In this document: positions 1-7,561 of the stretch, one piece after another | How positions within the stretch are numbered: the stretch's first letter is position 1 | Layout of the letters: every line of letters begins with the position of its first letter | Assembly (NCBI GenBank): GCA_910576855.1 | Contig: CAJTJP010000004.1 | Span: forward strand, 64,497 to 128,496 | Origin: Erysipelotrichales bacterium | GTDB taxonomy: Bacteria; Bacillota_I; Bacilli_A; Erysipelotrichales; Erysipelotrichaceae | Direction of reading: 5' to 3' | Length of the DNA: 64,000 nt | The notes under the pieces: generated by a model | What the model was told of the DNA's origin: nothing | Databases searched by the model: none | What the model saw: the letters and a program-made list of their open reading frames with translations, nothing else | Translations under genes and position numbers: made by a program

Positions 1-1
1 C

Positions 2-319
2 GCTTTTATATTACTGGCATTCTATGGCTTATACGGCATAAACGGCGGTATTACAAATATTTACTTAACCATTATTTTCCTATTCGGAGTTCTGATTTAC
101 TATAAATGGTATTTACCTGTATTCACCGGTTTCTTTCGATGGTTTATCCGCTTATTTCGCCCTGTAAAACGAAAATTACATCTTGCCAAAATGAAATTAA
201 TTGGTATAATAATTATACGACGTAAAAAGCGGGCAAAAAGGAGAGCGGAGCATGAAAAACGCAAAAAGAAAAAGCGGAAGCAAAAAGAAGCGATACAATC
301 CGATGAAGAAGTTCTTTAG
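2..319 (+). CDS. yabQ: YabQ-like spore cortex protein, C-terminal part
   Basis: An open frame runs from the window edge to a TAG at 317 and lacks its start. The visible 105 residues begin with two or three hydrophobic segments (for example LTIIFLFGVLIYYKWYLPVF) and end in a very basic tail rich in Lys and Arg. The tail overlaps the start of divIC by 68 bases in another frame. In Bacillus relatives yabQ, a membrane protein needed for spore cortex formation, lies directly upstream of divIC, and that order is the main ground for the name. The visible residues alone would support only a membrane protein with a basic cytoplasmic tail. Confidence 0.55.
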   Translation, partial: AFILLAFYGLYGINGGITNIYLTIIFLFGVLIYYKWYLPVFTGFFRWFIRLFRPVKRKLHLAKMKLIGIIIIRRKKRAKRRAEHEKRKKKKRKQKEAIQSDEEVL

Positions 320-605
320 TGTTTTTTTGGTTATGGTCGGATGCTGTTTTACTTATATGTCTGCGAAGGAAATTATCACCATGATGCAGCTGCAGCAGGA
401 AATCAAACAAACTGAGGCTGAAATCGAGGCTTTAAAAACTGAACAAACAAGACTGGAGGATCAAAAAGAGAAGTTTTCCGATGAGGAATATGTGAAGCGC
501 TATGCACGAGGAAAATTCCTGTTATCTAAGGAGGGAGAAACCTTGTATAAGCTGAACGGACAAGAAAGCTCAAACAATAATGAAGCGAATACCGATAAGG
601 AATAG
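252..605 (+). CDS. divIC: Septum formation initiator DivIC/FtsB family
   Basis: A 117-residue bitopic protein of the DivIC/FtsB family, part of the divisome subcomplex that activates septal peptidoglycan synthesis. It has a short basic cytoplasmic N terminus (residues 1-20), one transmembrane helix (about 22-42), a heptad-rich coiled coil (about 45-75, LQQEIKQTEAEIEALKTEQ), and the family's conserved tail block EEYVKRYARGKFLLSKEGE. The start is ATG at 252 with a GGAG just upstream, inside the yabQ-like frame. A hairpin terminator overlaps the stop, so the gene ends its operon. Length and domain order fit the family well. Confidence 0.9.
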   Translation: MKNAKRKSGSKKKRYNPMKKFFSVFLVMVGCCFTYMSAKEIITMMQLQQEIKQTEAEIEALKTEQTRLEDQKEKFSDEEYVKRYARGKFLLSKEGETLYKLNGQESSNNNEANTDKE

Positions 606-618
606 GTTTCGCTTTTTT
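580..618 (+). terminator. Rho-independent terminator after divIC
   Basis: AAGCGAA with a following ACC pairs with GGTTTCGCTT and runs into a T tract. The stem starts inside the last divIC codons. Confidence 0.7.
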
Positions 619-708
619 TATTCTGTTTGATGGGTACGGCATGAATTCGGTTAGAAATGTTTTTGCGTGTATTGTTCCGTTGTTTTGATAAATGTTATTC
701 CGATAATG

Positions 709-737
709 TTGGTATTATTCCGTTAAAATGGTATACT
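709..737 (+). promoter_or_regulatory. Sigma-A type promoter for the Fic gene
   Basis: TTGGTA at 709-714 and TATACT at 732-737 are separated by exactly 17 bases. The Fic start codon follows 25 bases after the -10 box. Confidence 0.6.
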
Positions 738-762
738 ATAACTTAGATCGGAGGGATAGTCT

Positions 763-1656
763 ATGTTTATGACAGTTAAGCAAGCCTCTGAAAAATGGGG
801 CATTTCTGACAGAAGGGTCCGAGTTCTTTGCGCTGAAGGAAAAATTTCGGGAGCGTACCGAGAAGGACGAGGATGGAAGATTCCTGCGGATGCAAGGAAA
901 CCTGCCGACGGTCGTTTCAAATCAAAGGAAAGTCTTCTGGCACAAATCGACCGTAAAAAAGTTGAGTTGGACGGCAGAAGACCTTTAACAGCAGGTGAAG
1001 CTGCAAGGCTAAACAAGGAGTTTATCGTGGAGTACACATATAATTCTAACGCTATTGAAGGAAATACACTTACCTTGAGAGAAACAGATTTGGTACTCCG
1101 AGGTCTTACAATTGACCGCAAACCGTTAAAAGATCACATGGAGGCAGTCAGCCATAAAGAGGCCTTTGACTTTATATGTGAGCTTGTGAAAGATAATGTT
1201 TTAATCAGTGAGAGTATCATCAAACAGATTCACTATCTTGTTCTTGCTGATAAGAAAGAAGACAGGGGCATCTATCGTAGGGTTCCTGTCCGTATTATGG
1301 GTGCACAACATGAACCTGTACAGCCGTATCTGATTGAACCGAAAATGAAACAGTTGCTGCAGGATTTTACAGATAGCAGCGAGCATATTGTCACAAGACT
1401 GGCTCGTTTCCATATCGAGTTTGAGGGCATCCATCCGTTTATTGACGGTAACGGCAGAACCGGAAGACTGCTTGTAAATCTCGAATTGATGAAAGCAGGA
1501 TTCCCACCTATTGATATTAAGTTTACAGACAGAATTGCCTACTACAATGCATTTGATGAGTATCATGGTAAGCATAGCCTTTCCGCAATGGAAACTCTGT
1601 TCGCAGGATACATCAACGCAAGACTGGATATGTACTTGGATATGCTGCAGGACTGA
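763..1656 (+). CDS. Fic family AMP-transferase with N-terminal HTH
   Basis: A 297-residue protein with an N-terminal helix-turn-helix of the MerR/excisionase type (residues 1-45, VKQASEKWGISDRRVRVL) and a Fic domain. The Fic active-site loop HPFIDGNGRTGR starts at His224 and is complete. Fic enzymes usually transfer AMP from ATP to hydroxyl groups of target proteins. Residues 95-100, SNAIEG, match the (S/T)xxxE(G/N) inhibitory helix N-terminal to the Fic core, so Glu99 would hold the enzyme in an autoinhibited state. The start is ATG 763 behind GGAGG. The gene stands alone, with its own promoter and terminator, at the edge of the accessory region. The target is not evident; the HTH suggests DNA binding or autoregulation. 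Confidence 0.88.
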   Translation: MFMTVKQASEKWGISDRRVRVLCAEGKISGAYREGRGWKIPADARKPADGRFKSKESLLAQIDRKKVELDGRRPLTAGEAARLNKEFIVEYTYNSNAIEGNTLTLRETDLVLRGLTIDRKPLKDHMEAVSHKEAFDFICELVKDNVLISESIIKQIHYLVLADKKEDRGIYRRVPVRIMGAQHEPVQPYLIEPKMKQLLQDFTDSSEHIVTRLARFHIEFEGIHPFIDGNGRTGRLLVNLELMKAGFPPIDIKFTDRIAYYNAFDEYHGKHSLSAMETLFAGYINARLDMYLDMLQD

Positions 1657-1669
1657 CGGTCCTGCTTTT
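1647..1669 (+). terminator. Hairpin terminator at the end of the Fic gene
   Basis: GCAGGAC and GTCCTGC form a 7-bp stem around the stop codon, followed by TTTT. Confidence 0.55.
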
Positions 1670-1829
1670 GCATTGACAAAGCACCTATGCCTTTTAAAAA
1701 TAACCGGTTGAAAGTCATAATAAATGCAGAAGCTTATCAGTTTTTATTCCGTTAATCAGAAAAAGGTAGTATTACAGGAAGCAATGCGTTAAAATAACAG
1801 TAGAAATTATTTAGAAGGAGGCTTTATTT

Positions 1830-2042
1830 ATGGATCAGCTGCTTATGTTAATTGTCGGTGGGTTTTATATTGTTTTTATGGGTTTCTTTGTTTTGTTGGT
1901 GGTACGCCTTTATCAAGCATTGACAATTTATGTATACAAAAATGCACATCATTTACCGTCAAACAGATTTAAGCGATATCAGTCGACTCCTCACCATATC
2001 GCTGATGATGAAAGTGATATTGATTCTGAAATTATCGAGTAA
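1830..2042 (+). CDS. Small single-span membrane protein, unknown
   Basis: A 70-residue open frame behind a good AGGAGG site (about 1817). Residues 4-30 are a strongly hydrophobic helix (LLMLIVGGFYIVFMGFFVLL); the rest is a polar tail ending in an acidic stretch (ADDESDIDSEIIE). I do not recognise a family. It sits just upstream of the LytTR regulator of the agr-like locus and may be an accessory peptide of that locus, but only proximity suggests this. Confidence 0.5.
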   Translation: MDQLLMLIVGGFYIVFMGFFVLLVVRLYQALTIYVYKNAHHLPSNRFKRYQSTPHHIADDESDIDSEIIE

Positions 2043-2193
2043 GTCTTTTTTCAATTCTTTCCCTCATTTCAACAATTTCCGCACTCTTTCAATTGATGTG
2101 CTTATTCATTTTATTGTGCCTAATTATTTTCGGACTATTTCCGATTATTGTATGTTATAATATTGATAATACATGAGATGAAAAGGTGACTTT

Positions 2194-2859
2194 ATGAAAA
2201 TTGCCGTTTTAGACGACGAAAGTATATACATTGAAAAGATATCAACGCTGATTCATGAGTATTTCCCTTATGATTCAATCGATACCTATACAAGCGCCGC
2301 TGATTTGATTCATCGAGGAAAAGCATATGATCTTTTAGTATTGGATATTGAAATGCCTGAAACGGACGGAATCACCTTTGCGAAAAATTATGCACCGCTG
2401 TTTGACAATATTCTTTTTGTGACTTCATTTGATAAATATGTATTTGATTCTTTTCTCTATAATGTAAAAGGTTTTGTAGTAAAGGATCAAATAAATGAGC
2501 GTTTGATTCCTGAAATTCAAAAGATTAAAAATGAAAGAGAAAACACTGTCAAATTCAATACTGAAGTAGGTGTAGTTACAGTACCTTGCAGCTATATTCA
2601 ATATTTTTATACTGAGGATACCTTTGTATATTTAGTTACTTTGACTAAGAAGTATTCTTTAACCAATAAGTCATTGAAGCAGCTTCCGATCAATTATAAT
2701 GATTATTTCTTTGTGAGCAGAAGTCATTTGATAAAAACCGCAAATGTTTTAAATCTGTTGAAACATATCGGAAGTATTGAAATGAGAAACAAGGATATCA
2801 TTAAGGTAAGCCGAAGGAACTGGAAGGCTTTGATTGATGCCTTTATGAAGGAAATATGA
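2194..2859 (+). CDS. LytTR response regulator, AgrA/ComE type
   Basis: A 221-residue regulator. The receiver domain (about 1-120) has the acidic pair near the N terminus (VLDDES), phosphoacceptor Asp51 in LVLDIEMPETDG and a switch lysine in GFVVKD. The C-terminal part (about 125-221) has the layout of a LytTR DNA-binding domain (YIQYFYTEDTFVYLVT, FVSRSHLIKTANV). Such regulators are phosphorylated by AgrC-type kinases and bind paired direct repeats upstream of peptide pheromone operons. The kinase, processing protease remnant and pheromone candidate lie downstream, so this is the locus regulator. The start is ATG 2194 with AAGGTGA upstream; a TATAAT lies at 2156. Confidence 0.87.
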   Translation: MKIAVLDDESIYIEKISTLIHEYFPYDSIDTYTSAADLIHRGKAYDLLVLDIEMPETDGITFAKNYAPLFDNILFVTSFDKYVFDSFLYNVKGFVVKDQINERLIPEIQKIKNERENTVKFNTEVGVVTVPCSYIQYFYTEDTFVYLVTLTKKYSLTNKSLKQLPINYNDYFFVSRSHLIKTANVLNLLKHIGSIEMRNKDIIKVSRRNWKALIDAFMKEI

Positions 2860-2863
2860 TAAT

Positions 2864-2982
2864 GGATATGGCTTAAAACCATTCATGAAATTGCACATAA
2901 ATATGACGGTAAGGTACTCATTGATGTTAAGGATGGATTTTTTGATATACGTGTGCTATTATTTACAGGAAACAGAGAATAA
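2864..2982 (+). pseudogene. Remnant of a second AgrC-type kinase C terminus
   Basis: This stretch is nearly identical to the last 40 codons of the kinase that ends at 4257. Both read GYGLK.IHEIAHKY.G.VLID, then DGFFDIRV. Between the G-box lysine and IHEIAHKY the remnant lacks one base, so the copy is both truncated and frameshifted. It sits immediately after the response regulator and before the intact kinase. The simplest reading is a past duplication or kinase exchange that left the tail of the former agrC behind. Confidence 0.8.
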
Positions 2983-3012
2983 TGATTCATACACAATAGA
3001 GAGAGGGATACT

Positions 3013-4257
3013 ATGGAGTGGGCAGTAGAATTTGGATTCAGTGTTATAGATTATACGTATTTATTATACTTTTATCATATGTTGATCGATAAGAAGTGGG
3101 AATGGAAAAAAGCGATTATTGGAATTTTGCTGATTTCTATACTTCAATTTTGTAAAGATGAGATATTATTTTTTGATATGTGGGCAAATATCGTCGATAC
3201 AATAATTATAACCGGATTTTTATTTCTAAATTCTAAACAATATCTACTTGATTATTATTTTTATGCTCTATTAATTGACAACATTTTTAGCTTCTCTATC
3301 ACCATCTTTGTATCTGTGGCGATTAAAATGGGAATAGACGTGAGTCAAACATTGGTATTTGGTTATGAACGCATCATTTTTGTCATACTTCTAAAAATCT
3401 TTGTATTCTTTGTATTATGGTGTGCGGTTAAATTTCTTGTCAAACATCGTATACAAGATATGAAAACAGAGACTATTACTGTTGCGATAACAGCAGTAAC
3501 CTTAATAATCTTTAATTATTTATTAGGCACAACGCAAGACAACGCTGAAATACTCCTATACACCGTATTACTGACTCTTGTCATGATTACCAATTTCTAT
3601 ATCTTTTATCGCTACAGTATCTTTATCAAATCTCAGTCAGAAGCTGAGATCATTAACCAATCCATCAATATCACCTCAGATTATGTAACCAAGTTTCAAA
3701 AGGAACAGGAAAATATACGTAAGATCCGCCATGATATGAAAAATCAATTAACTGTGTTATCTATTCTTTTGACTGATGGTAAAACACAAGAAGCAGAGGA
3801 CATTTTACACAAGCTTTGTGATTCGGTTAACTCTGCCAAGGGTTCAATTTCCGGCAATCTCTTTATCGATGCGATATTAAGACAGAAAATGAATGAATAT
3901 CAAGACATCGAGTTTCATTTAGATATACAGGTAACGAAGGACTGCGTCATAGACGGAAAATATATCATATCTTTACTATCAAACATCATTGATAATGCCT
4001 GTGAGGAGTTAAGACGAATCAAAGAAACTGATTTCAACTTACAAATCAACGGCAACCAATCACAAATGATGATAAAAGCACAAAACAAGTGCCGAAATGA
4101 CATAAACCTTAAAACCGATAAAGATAAGCTTGAACATGGATACGGGTTAAAAATCATTCATGAAATTGCACATAAATATAACGGCAATGTACTCATTGAT
4201 TTAAAGAATGGATTTTTTGATATACGTGTTTTTCTGTTTGTCACCAATAATAATTGA
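3013..4257 (+). CDS. AgrC-type GHKL sensor histidine kinase
   Basis: A 414-residue kinase. The N-terminal half (about 1-210) carries six or so hydrophobic helices, typical for sensors of cyclic autoinducer peptides. A linker helix leads to the H box KIRHDMKNQL with the phosphorylatable His240. A GHKL ATPase domain follows, with N box SNIIDNACEEL and G box HGYGLKIIHEIA. It should phosphorylate the LytTR regulator upstream in response to the mature agrD-derived peptide. The start is ATG 3013 behind GAGAGGG. Its C-terminal tail is duplicated as a broken remnant at 2864-2982. The base composition is more AT-rich than in the pur operon. Confidence 0.9.
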   Translation: MEWAVEFGFSVIDYTYLLYFYHMLIDKKWEWKKAIIGILLISILQFCKDEILFFDMWANIVDTIIITGFLFLNSKQYLLDYYFYALLIDNIFSFSITIFVSVAIKMGIDVSQTLVFGYERIIFVILLKIFVFFVLWCAVKFLVKHRIQDMKTETITVAITAVTLIIFNYLLGTTQDNAEILLYTVLLTLVMITNFYIFYRYSIFIKSQSEAEIINQSINITSDYVTKFQKEQENIRKIRHDMKNQLTVLSILLTDGKTQEAEDILHKLCDSVNSAKGSISGNLFIDAILRQKMNEYQDIEFHLDIQVTKDCVIDGKYIISLLSNIIDNACEELRRIKETDFNLQINGNQSQMMIKAQNKCRNDINLKTDKDKLEHGYGLKIIHEIAHKYNGNVLIDLKNGFFDIRVFLFVTNNN

Positions 4258-4346
4258 CCGTTCACTGGAAAAATCGACCGCTCACTGACAATTCGTTGCC
4301 TTTTCTTATAGAAGCTACTATATTAATAGTGAGAAAGGGAGATGGA

Positions 4347-4864
4347 ATGTCGGAGCATTTAGGAACGAAACTGGGAGAATGGTTATTCACACAAGGTATG
4401 ATTGAAAAGAATCAAATTGACTTAATTCGTTATTCATTTGAAATTATGTGCAGTGCGATCGCTGAAAACATAATTATATTCGGATACGGATTATTATCAA
4501 AGAAATTTATCTTCACACTCATGTATCTCATATTCTTTCATACCTTAAGACATTACTTTCAAGGCTATCATGCGAAACAATCATAAGATGCTTCGCATTA
4601 ACGATAGGTGCATATCTAACGGCCTTATGCTTATTCACATCTGTTACATATGGGTGGGGAGTATTGTTCCTGATTGTCAGTTTAAGCTTACAAATAATGT
4701 ATTGTGTAAAGAAGCAACAGCTTATGCCGATGTTGATATCTGTACTATTGAATGTTACGGTATTGACATTAGGGGGAATCCTGTATGATTTCAGCTTCTT
4801 TCAATTACTGATTATTGTAGAGCTTATTGTATCTGTCAGTGCCCTTCTTAGAAAGGAGGATTAA
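4347..4864 (+). pseudogene. AgrB-like peptide-processing protease, frameshifted
   Basis: AgrB proteins are membrane cysteine endopeptidases that cut the AgrD propeptide and help form the ring. The first frame (ATG 4347, RBS AAAGGGAG) gives MSEHLGTKLGEWLF through HTLRHYFQGYHAKQS and meets TAA at 4584. The -1 frame then continues without a gap as RCFALTIGAYLTALC through ILYDFSFFQLLIIVELIV to TAA at 4862. The joined product has AgrB length, with about five hydrophobic segments. The usual (R)..GG.HA motif appears here as YFQGYHA, and the conserved RCF block follows directly. The catalytic Cys candidate lies in the first segment (SFEIMCSAI). No classical slippery heptamer is visible at the junction, so this is an inactivating indel or a sequencing error. 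Confidence 0.8.
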
Positions 4865-4974
4865 TGAAGAATAAATTTGCATCTGTTCTATCAAAAGTAT
4901 TACTCAAAGTGGGAAATACTTTTGACGGAAACGTATCACCACAAGGTTATTATAAACCAAAAAAATTTAAATAA
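4864..4974 (+). CDS. AgrD-like autoinducer propeptide with a Ser ring residue
   Basis: A 36-residue ORF whose ATG overlaps the agrB stop (TAATG). The N-terminal half is an amphipathic helix (FASVLSKVLLKVGNTF), as in AgrD leaders. It is followed by GNVSPQGYYKPKKFK. In AgrD proteins the ring-forming Cys or Ser is followed by three residues, one or two aromatics and then a charged tail often written (Q/K)PK. Here Ser25-Pro-Gln-Gly-Tyr-Tyr and KPK fill those places and there is no Cys, so a lactone rather than a thiolactone is inferred, as in the Enterococcus Fsr peptide. The coding potential is small, but position, overlap and pattern agree. Confidence 0.75.
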   Translation: MKNKFASVLSKVLLKVGNTFDGNVSPQGYYKPKKFK

Positions 4975-4987
4975 GGAGGAGATTAAC

Positions 4988-5512
4988 ATGAAAAAAACAA
5001 AATTACTTTTAGCTTTATCTTTAATGATGTCATTATTTGTCGGGACAGTTAATGTAAACGCCGAGGAAAACGATTCTGAAAATATTCAGCCGTATGGTGC
5101 TGTATGTGATGCATATCAATACTATGTACCCACTTCCACTAAAGATGAATTGGTTATTGATAAACAAGGTGAATTTAAAAATGCGAGCAAATCATCCCAA
5201 AAAAAGACAGTAAGTTTTTCTACAACATATAAAAGTGAGGCGTCAGTAAGTTCTTCAGCAGAATTTAATATAATAACGGCAAAATTAGGTGTTTCAGCAA
5301 AAGTAGCTTATGGAAAATCTACAACTGTTACTAACTCGTCAACATATACTGTTAGTCCTAATTCTATCGGTTATTATAAACTAGGTCATAAAAAGAAATA
5401 TACTAAAGGTACGATGGTAACTGTTTATAGCAGTTGTACCACAAAAGAAAAAGCTGTTACAGCGAAATATTCATATAAGCTTTATGATGAATATTCTGAA
5501 AAGAGTTTATAA
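4988..5512 (+). CDS. Secreted Ser/Thr-rich beta-strand protein, unknown
   Basis: A 174-residue protein starting at ATG 4988 behind AAGGAGGAG. It has a clear Sec signal peptide (LLLALSLMMSLFVGTVNVNA, cleavage likely after NA at about residue 24). The mature part has alternating Ser/Thr and hydrophobic residues (SFSTTYKSEASVSSSAEFNI, ATVTNSS-like stretches) that predict amphipathic beta strands, and two cysteines (CDAYQYY near the start, SSCTT near the end). I do not recognise the family. Similar alternation is seen in secreted lectin-like and pore-forming proteins, but there is no proof here. It follows agrD directly and the next gene starts on its last base, so it is probably an output gene of the locus. 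Confidence 0.7.
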   Translation: MKKTKLLLALSLMMSLFVGTVNVNAEENDSENIQPYGAVCDAYQYYVPTSTKDELVIDKQGEFKNASKSSQKKTVSFSTTYKSEASVSSSAEFNIITAKLGVSAKVAYGKSTTVTNSSTYTVSPNSIGYYKLGHKKKYTKGTMVTVYSSCTTKEKAVTAKYSYKLYDEYSEKSL

Positions 5513-6063
5513 TGAAGCAGATAAATTGGAAAATCGTTTCACTGCTGGGTGTTTTCGTAATAGGTATTCTTTGTGGTTACTTAATATCTAAAAGTACGAT
5601 AAATAAAACGGTAGCAGATAAGAAACCAGAAACAGAGTTTATTGATATTCAAAAAAATGAATTAAGCATTTATCCTGATTTTTTTGATGTAGATTCTCTT
5701 GTTTACAATAACGATCATTTAACTACTAAAATTAAATTGACCGAGAAAGGTAAACTTTATAATACTACCAATCTATTCTCAAATCAATATACCGTAACAG
5801 TTGCTCTAATTAACAATGAATCGGAGGAGCCATACATTATTTTTGATGAAATCATTTGGGATATTAATAAAGATTTAAATGTTGATGTGGCTATTGATTT
5901 GAATGAAATTACAGATAAAGGTGTATTAGCTGACTTTAACAAGCAATTAAAAGAAATGAAAAATGGTTCAGACCATAATATTCAATATAATATAGAGGTA
6001 GTGCCTAAAAACAACCCTAACAATATTATGAGAACCATCGGAACGTTACACGAGAAGAAGTAA
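5512..6063 (+). CDS. Membrane-anchored paralogue A, unknown
   Basis: A 183-residue protein with an uncleaved N-terminal hydrophobic anchor (residues 9-27, IVSLLGVFVIGILCGYLI) and an exported polar domain. It is clearly homologous to the product at 8045-8593. Both share (D/E)(S/D)(L/I)VY.(N/D)(D/N)(H/N)L.TK..LT..G, then VTV.LINN, and (L/I)..DFN.QL..MK.G..H.IQY.IE. The start codon overlaps the stop of the secreted protein upstream (TAATG), so the two are translationally coupled. A role as partner or immunity protein of the secreted protein is possible but is only inferred from the coupling. Confidence 0.7.
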   Translation: MKQINWKIVSLLGVFVIGILCGYLISKSTINKTVADKKPETEFIDIQKNELSIYPDFFDVDSLVYNNDHLTTKIKLTEKGKLYNTTNLFSNQYTVTVALINNESEEPYIIFDEIIWDINKDLNVDVAIDLNEITDKGVLADFNKQLKEMKNGSDHNIQYNIEVVPKNNPNNIMRTIGTLHEKK

Positions 6064-6082
6064 TGCACTTTGCCATTAGATT

Positions 6083-6117
6083 AAAGGGGAAGAATTTAGT
6101 ATCTATTCCCCTTTTTT
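6083..6117 (+). terminator. Terminator after the agr-linked unit
   Basis: AAAGGGGAA pairs with TTCCCCTTT and is followed by T residues. It ends the transcript carrying the secreted protein and paralogue A. Confidence 0.7.
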
Positions 6118-6223
6118 CTGATCCTGATAATCATTTAAATCTCATTATTTAACTGGCTTATTCTGCCAATAGCATGTATAATGATATCAGATAATAAAAC
6201 TCATAAAGAATGATATTATATGA
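6100..6223 (+). repeat. Imperfect direct repeat, copy 1, with promoter core
   Basis: This copy and the one at 6598-6723 share CTATTCCCCTTT at the left and, further right, the core ACTGGCTTATTCT.CCAA followed by AGCATGTATAAT and AT.AGATAA. The core includes a TATAAT box. This copy lies just upstream of the small membrane gene at 6244. Confidence 0.7.
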
Positions 6224-6243
6224 ATAAGTCAGGAGGATTATAA

Positions 6244-6535
6244 GATGAATAAAAAAATTATTTTTTCAATATACTTGATATTATTAGGCTGTTTATATGT
6301 AATGAACCAGCTTCACCTAATATTAATTAATGGATACATCAATTATGCGATCGGGATTCTTTTGATAGTAATGCTGTTAACAAAAGTACCGTTTCTATCT
6401 CATAATCTATCCTCGTCAAAAGATATCGAGCATCTGTCCGAGGAACAAGAGAATCACGAGTTTATGGATTTTAAAACATTTTTCATTTTATTAATTCCAT
6501 TGATAATTTTGTCATTTTTGACATTTCAATCTTAA
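6244..6535 (+). CDS. Small membrane protein, unknown
   Basis: A 96-residue product beginning with ATG at 6245 behind AGGAGG. It has three hydrophobic segments (about 4-20, 29-47 and 75-93) and a polar middle (SSSKDIEHLSEEQENHEF). No family is recognised. It is transcribed from the promoter core in direct repeat copy 1 and is one of several short membrane genes in this cassette. Confidence 0.55.
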
Positions 6536-6597
6536 ATCCATGACATTGTGTTTTGTAGATAAATTTAATAGCTTATTTCAAATAAAGAGCGTACAGA

Positions 6598-6723
6598 TAT
6601 CTATTCCCCTTTCTTTGCACCCCGATACTGATACAAAATTCATAAATTTACTGGCTTATTCTCCCAAAAGCATGTATAATAATATTAGATAAAACATACT
6701 GTAAAAAATAATATTATATTATG
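6598..6723 (+). repeat. Imperfect direct repeat, copy 2, with promoter core
   Basis: Second copy of the element at 6100-6223, with the same spacing from CTATTCCCC to the TATAAT-containing core. It precedes the 60-residue membrane protein at 6803. The pair shows that gene-plus-promoter units in this cassette were duplicated in tandem and then diverged. Confidence 0.7.
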
Positions 6724-6802
6724 AAACAAACTTCCCCCGACTGCCCCGCTCACCAAACAATAAAATTCTGATATTAACGAAAGACAAAAGGAGATGACAA
6801 CA

Positions 6803-6985
6803 ATGAATAAAGCCACATATACCGTTATCCTGTATCTGTGCATCGCATTACAGTTAGTAAATCATTTGCTGTATACACAAGAATGCTACAACAACCAAAT
6901 TGCATTACTGATTCTTATCATAATCGCAACAGTTGTTTACGGATCTTACAGAAAATATAAGAAAGCTATAAAAACGGTTGCCTAG
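6803..6985 (+). CDS. Small two-span membrane protein, unknown
   Basis: A 60-residue product with two hydrophobic helices (about 4-19 and 31-48), a short loop containing one Cys, and a basic tail (YRKYKKAIKTVA). AGGAG lies nine bases upstream of ATG 6803. An ATG at 6794 overlaps the RBS and is unlikely to be used. No family is recognised. Confidence 0.45.
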   Translation: MNKATYTVILYLCIALQLVNHLLYTQECYNNQIALLILIIIATVVYGSYRKYKKAIKTVA

Positions 6986-7109
6986 TATAAAATCAAAAAA
7001 AGAAAAGCTATAATTAAAATCACCCCTTATCCGTTCTACACAATAATGAAATTATCAACAGCATTACACCTTCAACACAAAAAGAAATATCATAAATAGG
7101 GAGAACTGA

Positions 7110-7493
7110 ATGAAAAAGATTATTTTAGCCTCAGCATTACTCCTATTAGTGGTAACTGCATGCACAAGAACCACAAACAATACCAATAACGAAAGCAACG
7201 GTGCAGTTACAGTGCCCCACGGCATCAAGCCGATCATCTATTATCACGGAAAGCACTACGGTATCTTTAAAAAGGTAGATAAGCTGCCGCAGGACTTTAA
7301 AGACTCCGGTGATAAAATCATCGGCAGTGAGATTGATGACGATACACTTCCGAATCGAGAATGTTATACCTCAACGCTTAACGCAAACAATGTAGGAGCC
7401 GATATTTTTCGAAGCATTGAAAACGATACGCTGATATTCATCAATGTAGAAGGCGGATATTTAGCATTCCGCCATGAGGAATACGATAACTAA
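7110..7493 (+). CDS. Small lipoprotein, unknown
   Basis: A 127-residue protein with a lipoprotein signal: basic start, hydrophobic core and lipobox LVVTAC (Cys18). The linker is Thr/Asn-rich and the remaining domain of about 90 residues contains KPIIYYHGKHYGIFKK and ends in INVEGGYLAFRHEEYDN. It would be anchored on the outer face of the cell membrane. The family is not recognised. GGGAG precedes ATG 7110. Confidence 0.65.
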   Translation: MKKIILASALLLLVVTACTRTTNNTNNESNGAVTVPHGIKPIIYYHGKHYGIFKKVDKLPQDFKDSGDKIIGSEIDDDTLPNRECYTSTLNANNVGADIFRSIENDTLIFINVEGGYLAFRHEEYDN

Positions 7494-7561
7494 ACAACCA
7501 CAGCTTTCGTTATCGCTTCCTTTCAATACCGACACAACCAAAAAAGGAGTGAGTGAACCGA

